This document shows positions 55,736 to 64,000 of a DNA stretch of 64,000 nucleotides, in pieces. The stretch is taken from NCBI GenBank assembly GCA_029721515.1, contig CM056550.1, positions 12,569,431-12,633,430 of the forward strand, given 5' to 3'. The position numbers and the translations under genes were made by a program. The notes below the pieces were generated by a model. It was given only the letters and a program-made list of their open reading frames with translations. It was not told where the DNA came from and searched no databases. Within the stretch, counting starts at the first letter, position 1. Every line of letters begins with the position of its first letter. The stretch is from Synanceia verrucosa. Taxonomy: Eukaryota > Chordata > Actinopteri > Perciformes > Synanceiidae.

Positions 55736-57109
55736 TAATGGTGGACACATTCATGAGAGAACATAGACCCAAGATAAGACTGATCAAAGTAAAATAACAT
55801 TATTTACAAGCCATCCCACCCTGTGTAAGCTTAGAGGAGAATATATAGCCCCTCCTTTAGTGTTGCACACATCAGCAGGTAGTTTGAGCGCAATTAAAGA
55901 ACTGCTTAATAAATAATAACCAGCCACACCTCACACTCCTAAACACACACACTGGACCCACGACAAATCAATTACAGATCATAGAGTTTCTTCTGTTTTT
56001 ACTCAATAATTGATGAGGACAAATTCCTCCAGGTGCTAATTAGATCAACAGGAAATTAGTATTTGTGGCCTGTGGAAAAGGTCATATTGAAAATTTGCTC
56101 AACGTGTAGTCTGCCATGCAACACTTTGAGGGTTACACAAAAGGTTTTAATGGAAAGTCTATTGTCCAATACATGAGCAGTGTTTGACCGAAGTAGAAGG
56201 AGAGGGAGGAAAAGCTAGAGCAAAGAGCTGCAGAGAAAGGAATGTTTTACAACTGAAACTACAATGAGCTCTGCTAGCTGGTCGCTAACGTGTCAACAAA
56301 AAATACTTATAAGATTTTAATGCAGTTATCTCAGAATAATGTCTGTCATGAAGAGGCATGAACTTTGTAACATGCATCCTCCTTTTATTAGAAAAAGGAT
56401 TATTTGGCAGGTGAATTACCATGTGTTCCATTTATTAAGTAAGACATTATGTTTTAACATACTAGCAATGCACCATACAGCCTGTTACTGTTTGAGTAAA
56501 CACTGATGCACGCACACAGTGCGCAAGTCAGAGCAAAGTACATCTGAAGAGCATATACTTGAAAGATATTACAGAACATGTGACACTGTCAGGCCAAGAT
56601 GAGCCTTTTTAATGGAAACTGGCAGACAAAGGGACTGTGTAGTTCTGAATCAATGAGTCTTGAAGGGCAGATAGCAGAAGACGTACTCTACAAGGCGCAT
56701 CTACACTAACAATATGACCACAGATCCTTTTATGTTAAGAACTTAAAATGATTTACTATGTGAAATATAATCTGAGGTTCAACCTTGGTCTTCAACTCTC
56801 AGTCTGGCCACATGTTCAGGAGAAATTGGAGGCATCATTTCACCTGTACTGCTGGCTCCATATAATCTCATTTTATGAGTTATGAACAAAACCAAAAAGA
56901 GCTCAACATGACAGTCAGTCTTCCTGGTTGTATGCTGTTGTGTTCATCTACTTCTTGATGAAGCCACTTTCATTCAATAAAATATTGAATGATATATTGA
57001 TCATTTGGGCTAGTGACGTGATCAAAAGATAATAGATCCCATATAGAAGAGATGGTGCATCATCTGAAAGCTGGGAACCACTGGAGAGATGGTACACAAT
57101 GTAAGCAAG
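55736..57109. other. No recognisable feature
   Basis: AT-rich, apparently low-copy sequence. No exon or repeat recognised. Confidence 0.4.
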
Positions 57110-57550
57110 AAATACTACCATATCCACAAGAAGGAACACTACCTCCTCCACAAGAAGGAGTACCACCTCCTCCACAAGAAGGAGTACTACTTCCTCCACA
57201 AGAAGGAGTACCACCTCCTCCACAAAAAGGAACACTATCTCCTCCACAAGAAGAAGCACTACTTCCTCCACAAGAAGGAGTACCACCTCCTTCACAAGAA
57301 GGAGTATGACTTCCTCCACAAGAAGGAGTACTACTTCCTCCAATAGAAAGGAGTACCACCTCCTCCACAAGAAGGAGCACTACTTCCTCCACAAGAACGA
57401 GTACCACCTCCTCCACAAGAACGAGTACCACCTCCTCCACAAGAAGGAGCATTACTTCCTCCACAAGAACGAGTACCACCTCCTCCACAAGAAGGAGCAC
57501 TACCTCCTCCACAAGAAGCAGCACTACCTCCTCCATAAGTACCACCTCCC
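57110..57550 (+). repeat. Minisatellite, 24-bp unit, about 18 copies
   Basis: Unit CCACAAGAAGGAGTACCACC plus TCCT, with variants GCACTACT and ACGAG. The period is exactly three-fold compatible, so five or six reading frames stay open for long stretches. They read, for example, as PPPQEGV, HLLHKKEY, EEVVLLLV and GGSTPSCG repeats. The longest (224 residues, minus strand) is an array by-product. Confidence 0.95.
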
Positions 57551-57599
57551 ATGGAGGACAAGGGAGGGGGCTAAGATCTAGGCAACTGAGGAAAGTTAG

Positions 57600-57730
57600 C
57601 TGACTGTCAGAGCTATAGAAAGATATAGGGATGAACGAGAAGGACAACAAACTGACCATACCTGGACACTGGAGACAGCCAACCAAAGGCTTACAGCTCT
57701 GGCTACCAGACTGAAGAGATACACAGGAGA
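57600..57730 (+). pseudogene. Short LINE-like coding remnant
   Basis: A plus-strand frame reads RAIERYRDEREGQQTDHTWT then LETANQRLTALATRLKRYTG. The LTALATRLKRYT part resembles the segment preceding reverse transcriptase in some LINEs. Too short for certainty. Confidence 0.4.
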
Positions 57731-57774
57731 ACACATAGGATGCTCTTTCAACCTAAACCACAGGATTTTACTAA

Positions 57775-58331
57775 GGTCGCTTTCAAATTTGGTCCATTTT
57801 AAACGGACCAGAGTTTGTTTCCTTAGATAGTCCGCGTTGTTTGGGCAGGTGTGAAAGCTCATACGAACTCTGGTGCGGACCAAAATTAACAGCTTCAATC
57901 CCTGAGGAGCTATGTTAGCATTAGTGATGGTTGCATTCACTAGTATATAGGTAGGCAACGTAAACTTTGTAGCATTCCCCCAAATAATGTAATGAAGCAC
58001 AATACAAGATTGCCAGTCCACCCTGTTTGTAGTCTGTGAGGTTACATACCTTACCCACCATCTGTGTAGCAGCAACATCAACAACTCGTCATCATTCATC
58101 ATTCCTCATCTTTTCCTCTAGTTTTGGGAGTTATTTTCTCTCCTACTTTGTCCAATCCACAAGTGGCTGTTTCAACCGTTGTGACGCTGACTGTTGATGC
58201 TCAGAAAGTTTGGTGCGGTTCAGGAGTTGCAGTGTGAAAGCAGAACCGAACCAAGTGATAAATGCAACAATGTTGTAACTTTCAGCCCCCCCAAGCGAAC
58301 CGAGTCCGCTTGGTTAGGTGTGAAAGCGACC
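57775..58331. mobile_element. PIF/Harbinger-like MITE with TAA duplication
   Basis: 557 bp with ends GGTCGCTTTCAAATTTGGTC and the complement of TTAGGTGTGAAAGCGACC. TAA directly flanks both sides (57772-57774 and 58332-58334), the length and sequence expected for PIF/Harbinger. Inner repeats (GGTGCGGACCAAAATT, TTTGGTGCGGTTCAG) are also inverted. No transposase is present; open frames are incidental. Confidence 0.75.
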
Positions 58332-58692
58332 TAAAACTCACTTTTGGACATGGCACTGTCATGGCTGCTCGCTGTTTGAATCTATTCTCTGTACTGTACT
58401 TTTGTTACATAAAGTTAAGTGATGCCATGCAATCTGTACATGAAGAGTTGGGACCAGATCATAAACTGTATATGACCTCAGATAATTTTTTTTCTTATAT
58501 TAGCATAATACTCTTAAAATTCAAAAATTGTTAAGACTGTTTAGGTTTTTTTGTATAGTTTTCTTTCCACAAAGTGAGATCATAGAGTACTGAAAATTAT
58601 TTTGACCAGACTATATTAGATATTAAACTGCGATTTTCCCCAAAAGCTTTAACATGTTAATGCTGGATCAAATCTGAAAACATATTCAGAGA
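58332..58692. other. No recognisable feature
   Basis: AT-rich spacer. A 90-codon open frame has no recognisable domain. Confidence 0.4.
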
Positions 58693-58710
58693 GAAAGAAA
58701 GAAAGAAAGA
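58693..58710 (+). repeat. (GAAA)n, left part of a split microsatellite
   Basis: Four to five GAAA units. The right part (59061-59097) continues the same motif after the element at 58712-59056. Confidence 0.9.
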
Positions 58711-58711
58711 A

Positions 58712-58762
58712 CTGGGTTCTTGCACCATTTTAAAAGTCAAATTTAATACATTTTAAGATATA

Positions 58763-58823
<61 letters not shown>

Positions 58824-59056
58824 TTTTTTGTTCAACTTTAATGTCACAACTTTCAACAACAAAGAAGTGAACTTTGTGAACAAAATAACGTGCAAAATTG
58901 CAGTGAATCTCTGAATGCTGTGTTTCCCTATTTGCATTAAACGCATCATCTGAAAATGTAATATCTACAGCAAAGTGATATTAATTTTAAGACAATTTAA
59001 GACTTTAATTAGCTGGATTTAATTTTTAAGACTTTTTCAGGAACTATTGGAACCCT
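58712..59056 (-). mobile_element. hAT-type MITE (GGGTTC ends) inserted in (GAAA)n
   Basis: CTGGGTTCTTGCACCATTTT at the left and TTGGAACCCT at the right match 33776-34738 in reverse. A TG/TA microsatellite (58761-58821) has expanded within. GAAA repeats flank both sides. Confidence 0.7.
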
Positions 59057-59060
59057 AATT

Positions 59061-59097
59061 AAAGAAAGAAAGGAAGAAAGAAAGAAAGAAAGAAAGA
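59061..59097 (+). repeat. (GAAA)n, right part of a split microsatellite
   Basis: About nine GAAA-type units with one GGAA variant. Confidence 0.9.
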
Positions 59098-59628
59098 GCA
59101 ATCACTAAAGTGAGGTCCTCTGAGGATCCATGCTGCAACTCCACAATGTGAAATAGTGAACATAAAACATGATGAAGCTGTGTGATAAGACAAGAGAGGC
59201 CAACGACTGAACAAGACTTTGATGGGCTTATTATTCTAACTTTGATTTATGGTAACTGACCTCTGATTTAATGGTGAGGGGGAAAAAAAACTCTCTCTCA
59301 CTCTGATCTCATGAACTTCATCAGAATTTAACATTTGAAATAATGACATTATACCTGCAACATTACAGCATGACAGTTTTAAAGTACGTAGAAGAGGGGT
59401 CTGCAATTATGTTTGGCCTCAGGTTATTTTTTTTAACCTATTTGATGGCAGGCCAGACACAAATCCATATGGACTTTGCAACAGACTGTTTGACATATTT
59501 CTGATGTAACTTGTGAAATTGTGTCTAGCACTCTTGCTAGCAAGCTAGATACAGTCGGCAAGCAAGGGAACGCCCACAAAACGTCACATCCGATTTGCAC
59601 CGAAGGGGAAAACAAACCAGTTTGCACA

Positions 59629-59832
59629 ATGCTCCGGAGCTGCTGTGTGCCCTTTTGCACAACAAATAAGATAAAAAAAATTAAATAAAAATCTAAAGTT
59701 TTATATTATGCCAAATTGAAGCACAGAGCCAGGAGAAGAACCCGGTGGCTTCAAGCGATCCGTTTGGCTACCTGTGGGATCCAAAATGTGTATATCTGTA
59801 GTCAGCATTTAAATACAGATATGACAACGTTA
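59629..59832 (+). pseudogene. THAP-type zinc-finger relic
   Basis: One plus-strand frame from the ATG at 59629 reads MLRSCCVPFCTTNKIKKIK, a TAA stop, then KSKVLYYAKLKHRARRRTRW, LQAIRLATCGIQNVYICSQH. The spacing of the C..C pair, the central W and a final C-x2-H pair (CSQH, where family members usually have CSEH) fits the C2CH THAP domain. That domain starts P-element-type and Kolobok-type transposases and several host proteins. One in-frame stop breaks it. No further transposase sequence is recognisable downstream. Confidence 0.55.
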
Positions 59833-61994
59833 TTCACACAATAACAGTGGTAGATTTATCATAGTTAAAATGACTGTTCAATTACTAGTTTTAATAGAAG
59901 TTAACTATGTTATGTGGGCTACATTGCCACATTACAAAAGCTAATGAGTATACAAAATGCTATGCTAACAAACTGGTGGCAACTTCAGGGCTTTCTGCGT
60001 TTAAATTTCTTTCAGCACTCTCCTCTTCTATCCCCTTCTCATTTCCCTAGTGAACTGTCTTGCCCCAGGCTTAAAAAACGAGGACATAGCCCACCCAGAC
60101 TACATACCCTCGCTGTACTTCCTTGAAGGTAGTTAATGATGAAGCACAACTCCAACAAAGCCACTGGAAAAAAAGTTTTATGCCTCCAGGGACCGATAGT
60201 CCTTTAGGCTGCTGTGTGTGTAAATCCCTGCGTGATATTCCGAATCGTCAATAACCAATATGTATGCAGCTCATGATGGCTATTGTGCAATAACAACCAT
60301 TGTGTGGTGAACAAATTCACTAAAACGTGCTAATTTCCTTGTTGGACATAGGAATTATGTGAGGTTTAATTCATCAGTTAACGTGATTTTGCCTCTTCCT
60401 GGGTGATTCAACCAGGTAGCAGAAGATATCAAAATATGAAACTTCAGGCCATTCAGTCGGATCATTTGTCCGCTCTTTAATAAGCTACGGACAAGAATCC
60501 GATCCTATCAAAGTTATTTTTTAACATACAGTATCTATCCCTGTCAATGAGCTGCAGTGAGTCAATGTATAACGTTCGTTAAGCCTTAATATCAAAATTT
60601 GAAATCTGCACATTTACAATGCTCTGGGCGAGGGGGAAAGGACTGTTTTCCCCTCGAAATGCCCCGCCCCCAACTATAACAAGACCCCAACTATATTTGA
60701 AAGTGGCACCTCCTCTCAGCCTCCTCTAAGCCCCACCCCCTCCTCCAAAGCCACACCCCCTCAAACTTGAACATCTGACAGTAGGATTCAGCAGGGAGAG
60801 GAGAGCCATTAATGCTACATCACCACAGTTGTAAAATGTCCCGTTCAAAGCCAATATATCAACGTCATTTTATCACCTTTATAACGCAGACACTGGAGAC
60901 TATGGCTGTGCAATATGGTCAAAATGTCATATCCTATACTCAATACAAGCAGCTTACACCCACAGAAAAACATTAGCATCAGGCTAATACGTGCTACAAA
61001 AGTAGCTAAGTTAGCAAACATTACATATTTCATGAAAATAATAACTCCTAATAACTGTTTTTCAGAGGGAGGCAGAAACAGAGGGGGGCGTGGTCAGGAC
61101 GAGACATGAAGGCATCTGATTGGTTCTTTCCTTTCAGACTGAATGGCAGTTGATTGGTCAGAGTTTTTACAGTCCTGTTGCCACAGAGATCTGATTATTT
61201 TCATTCCTTTTCCTAAACACATAATGCATTGACTGCTCTCAGGATGGAAGGACCATTTCACCCAGGAGAACAAAAAGTGCTTCTGAACAGAATGACAGAC
61301 TATAGCTTTAAGCCTCCAAAATCAGTAGAAAAAGCAAACAAGCAAAAAAAAAAAAAAAAACCCAGAATGAATCAAAAATAAAGCCTGAACAACAAGACAT
61401 ACTAACTACATAGCTCACACCATTCTGGTGAGGCTCTTTTTTAACCAGTCCACTCTCACATTTAAAGTATAAGGGGCTGCATTGTCTGTTAAACTGACCT
61501 CAGGTCAGTCCTGTAAAATAAGGAACAATGGATGATGTAAATAGTAATTACCCAGCTTGTACACTCAAACAAAGTGCTGGCTCAAATTTGGGTATAAAAG
61601 ATGAATTCAGTTCGAAATGGTGACGAGTACAGAACTCACTGAGAAAGAGAGCGAGTTAAGAGTTAAAGCTCTTCAAGATGCTGGCTGCTCTTTGAGACAA
61701 ATACAGCAGGTGGTCTGAATTTGTTTGGTTCTGGTCGAGTCAGTCACCCTCTCCATCATATCTGTCATGTACAATGTGAATTTGTTGTTTCGTATTGCCC
61801 AATGAGAAATCACAAATGACAAAGAAATGACAAAGCAAGGACAATATAACTGTGATTAACTAGAAAAACAGACTAAAAATAACTCACAAAGACGCAATGG
61901 CAACTATGGCTGACATGGCAAGAAAAAGGCATTAACTAACGAGGATTATGTCACAAAACAATATGCTATCTGTGCTAACAAAACAGGCTGAAGC
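59833..61994. other. No gene; inverted relative of the 31925 repeat
   Basis: At 60680-60790, TTTGAAAGTGGCACCTCCTC to CACCCCCTCAAACTTGAAC is the reverse of the element at 31925-32060. AACAGAATGACAGACTATAG at 61280 matches the same family's end. A poly-A tract lies at 61347-61362. No exon recognised. Confidence 0.4.
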
Positions 61995-62290
61995 TTAACT
62001 CATTGAGTGTCAGTGTTTTTCTAAAACAGAAAGTGCCTTATTCCAGCGTTTTTGCCCATTTTGAGTCATATTTCTAGACCCACAGAATATTTTGTACTAT
62101 GACTCTGAAAACATTGAATAGCTCAAATGAAAGAAGAGACTCTTTGTTCCATTCTTGTTTTATCTGAAGTTGAGGCTAGTATCACCAAAAAGACCACCTT
62201 TTTCTAGTACTCCGCTATGTGGCTTATACTGTCTCTTTATGTTCTGACTACGTATCCTAGGAGCCTCAAAATTACTCAAAGGATGCGACA
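61995..62290 (-). mobile_element. TTAA-ended MITE, partial
   Basis: TTAACTCATTGAGTGTCAGT, TTATTCCAGCGTTTTTGCCC and GAATAGCTCAAATGAAAGAA are present. The middle is diverged (TCTTTATGTTCTGACTACGT). It stops at ACTCAAAGGATGCGACAG, next to a LINE fragment. Confidence 0.8.
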
Positions 62291-62291
62291 G

Positions 62292-62465
62292 TAGATCAGA
62301 GCCAGAGTGCAGGCTTTGTAAGGAGGCCCCAGAGACAGTCCAGAACATAGTAGCGGGATGTAAGATGCTAGCTGGATCAGCGTCTATGGAGAGGCACAAC
62401 CAAGTAACTATAGCCTACTCTATTTGCAACAGACACTTGTCTGTTGGTCTGCCCATTCAAAATCA
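62292..62465 (+). pseudogene. LINE reverse-transcriptase C-terminal fragment
   Basis: One open frame reads RSEPECRLCKEAPETVQNIV then AGCKMLAGSASMERHNQVTI. The CRLC ... ETVQNIVAGC ... RHNQV pattern is the zinc-knuckle-like tail of several vertebrate LINE proteins. It starts abruptly at the MITE boundary and fades after IAYSICNRH. Confidence 0.65.
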
Positions 62466-62999
62466 AGAGAATACATCTCCCTCCAATTCAGACCCACAAC
62501 ATCTCTACAAAGCAGCTTTTGTACTCAGACACCAGCAATCAAAAGACATGAATATGTGAGCAAGCAGGCTGCTGCAAAATAACCCAGCCCTCCATGTCTG
62601 GCTTTATGCCGACTGCTTGTTTGCCCTCAAACACCATCAATCTGGTGATTCAGTTACCGGCATTTGCTTTTGTATATTGAAGCCTTCTGCAAGCAGGGAA
62701 ACAAAAGAAAGAGACATTTACAGACTGGGCCCCTTAATGCGTATCGATTCCTATCACTGTTTCTGTCTGCAGCTTTTCTCTTTCACGTCCCTCCTTTGCT
62801 TGTTCTTATAATTTCTTGTAATTTCTCTTTTCCTTTGTTTTTTTTTCCTTCACCACCTGTCCTTCTTCCATTTTCTTCCCTTTCCATCTCGCCCTGCTCA
62901 TTCCTTGTGTTTTGTGATCCCTATCATTCTGCTCTCCTCCTCCCTTGTGGCGGCATCACTGGGGTGGAGAAATGAATTTCCCCTCTTGTTCAAATGCAG
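62466..62999. other. No recognisable feature
   Basis: Includes a pyrimidine-rich stretch (62760-62940). No gene seen. Confidence 0.4.
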
Positions 63000-63260
63000 G
63001 TATGGAAAAATATAGGCGGAGAGCGGAGAGGGAGCGAGAGAAGAAGATGGTGTTAATATTGATCTTAGTTAATTAGATTCCTATTGGAGTCCCATGGGGG
63101 ATTGGAGTCCAGGCGGAGGAAACAGAGCCCGAATTAGAAAGAATTCCATTTTAAACAGCAGCTTGTTTGGATGCAGAGAGAAGAAATCAGTGCTTCTCAT
63201 TTTTAGATATTAAAAACTCTTCGATCTGATCATCCTCTCTGTGTTTAATTAGCCATTTCT
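63000..63260. other. Candidate conserved non-coding segment
   Basis: No repeat signature. Homeodomain-like words AGTTAATTAGATTCC and GTTTAATTAGCCATTTC, and GGAGTCCCATGGGGGATTGG. Raised only as a candidate. Confidence 0.3.
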
Positions 63261-63299
63261 TTGTCTTTTGTTGCTGTGCATTTCAGACTTGGCAGCATT

Positions 63300-63625
63300 T
63301 ATATTTTCTGACTCAATTTGCATTTGTGTGTGTGTGTGTGTCTGTGTGCACTGACTCCCTCTATCCAATCATAACCTGTATGAGTAGATGCAGTTCAGTG
63401 CTCCCATGATCATGTATGTATACTGTGTAACGTGTAACCCATGTGGGTTTTAGCAGGGAGAGCGTTGTGCCCCACATGGCTGTACATTCTCAGAGATTAG
63501 CGCTTCCATTTTCCTGATTTCTTTTTCGTTCTTGCCTTCAGTGAAAGACATAATGTACACACAGGCTGGATTTATAGGGATCAACAGCATGTAGTCACAT
63601 TAAGAGAGTGAGCTGTGCTTCTTAA
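63300..63625. other. No recognisable feature
   Basis: A GT run at 63325-63342; otherwise nothing recognised. Confidence 0.4.
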
Positions 63626-64000
63626 TTAACTCTTGGAATACCAAAGACGTATTTGTACGTCTTTTAAAATACAACGCTTGAGTGCCATAAACGTATATAG
63701 TATATATGTTCTTGTGCAGTTGGCACAAGAGGGCGCTCTCACACAGCCTGTGAGTAATGTTGAGGCTTCTGGGAGATGTAGTCAGAGCATAAAGAGATGG
63801 TATACACCACAGAGATCAAAACAGGAAGTGGAGACGATCGAGATTAGAGAGCAGAACAAACAGAATGTGGACAAAAAGTGGTGATTTTGGTGAAAGTGGC
63901 CTCTACTCTACCTCTGATAAAACAAGAATGGAACAAGGTAAAAACAAACATTTTTTTTTCATGATGAAATAGAGAGTTTCTTCTTTCATTTGAACTATTC
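63626..64000 (+). mobile_element. TTAA-ended MITE, runs off the window
   Basis: TTAACTCTTGGAATACC, GAGTGCCATAAACGTATATA, GGCACAAGAGGGCGCTCTCA, CACAGCCTGTGAGTAATG, GATCAAAACAGGAAGTGGAG and ATGATGAAATAGAGAG. It preserves the uninterrupted site used to date the insertion at 21281-21524. Confidence 0.85.

Noticed and set aside
57060..57734. 224-residue minus-strand open frame
   Set aside because: It is generated by the 24-bp minisatellite; the repeats read open in several frames on both strands.
57596..58102. 168-residue minus-strand open frame
   Set aside because: It lies across the TAA-flanked MITE and its flank, with no family resemblance.
63633..63884. Recurring KSKQEVE-IEIREQNKQN open frames in several places (also 21461, 39101, 47148)
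   Set aside because: They are the same non-coding stretch of the TTAA-ended MITE translated in each copy, with different frame breaks; no copy has an extended coding region.

Overview
This is eukaryotic DNA, almost certainly from a teleost fish. It is AT-rich and full of CA/TA microsatellites. It carries Tc1, hAT, BEL/Pao and LINE sequence plus several inverted-repeat families that I recognise from memory as typical of ray-finned (probably percomorph) genomes. I found no exon of an ordinary host gene, no rRNA or intact tRNA gene and no CRISPR array. It reads as an intergenic or intronic region built from nested transposons.

The most notable object is an 11.3-kb DNA transposon (1535-12871). 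Its ends are matching inverted CCCAGCTGGCATTT sequences, followed inward by palindromes and ACGTTGA-type subterminal repeats. It carries two genes, both on the minus strand. The first (9466-11394) is a large transposase of the animal Transposase_21/CACTA-like kind, damaged by two frameshifts in homopolymer runs. The second (2077-9336) is a ten-exon accessory gene that I could thread by eye. Its first exon has a VPxSW-type N-terminus and its last exons encode a DUF4806-like C-terminus. One reading frame runs through every splice junction except exon 1 to 2. A BEL/Pao fragment sits in one intron, beside a duplicated exon.

Region by region: 1-1449 is the end of a decayed ZBED-type hAT element. 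12872-20500 holds low-copy DNA, repeat fragments and a 44-bp minisatellite. 20845-25830 is a stack of nested insertions: TTAA-ended MITEs invaded by two other MITEs, and a Tc1 element whose 5' half is replaced by an inverted second copy of its own 3' end. 27780-30085 holds LINE fragments. 33776-34738 is one hAT element inside another. 37190-43640 is mostly fragments plus a 39-bp in-frame minisatellite. 45584-48924 holds an AT-rich inverted element and a second Tc1 copy. 50967-55735 holds another MITE, microsatellites and a full-length TTAA MITE. 57110-59832 holds a 24-bp minisatellite, a TAA-flanked MITE, an hAT element inside a GAAA microsatellite and a THAP-domain relic. The remainder to 64000 has further copies of these families.

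The TTAA-ended MITE family occurs about eleven times here. Its copies supply near-empty-site controls for two nested insertions. Three stretches (about 49420-49780, 54240-54480, 63000-63260) lack repeat signatures, are rich in homeodomain-like ATTA/TAAT words and are only weak candidates for conserved non-coding elements. Family names are from memory and no database search was possible.
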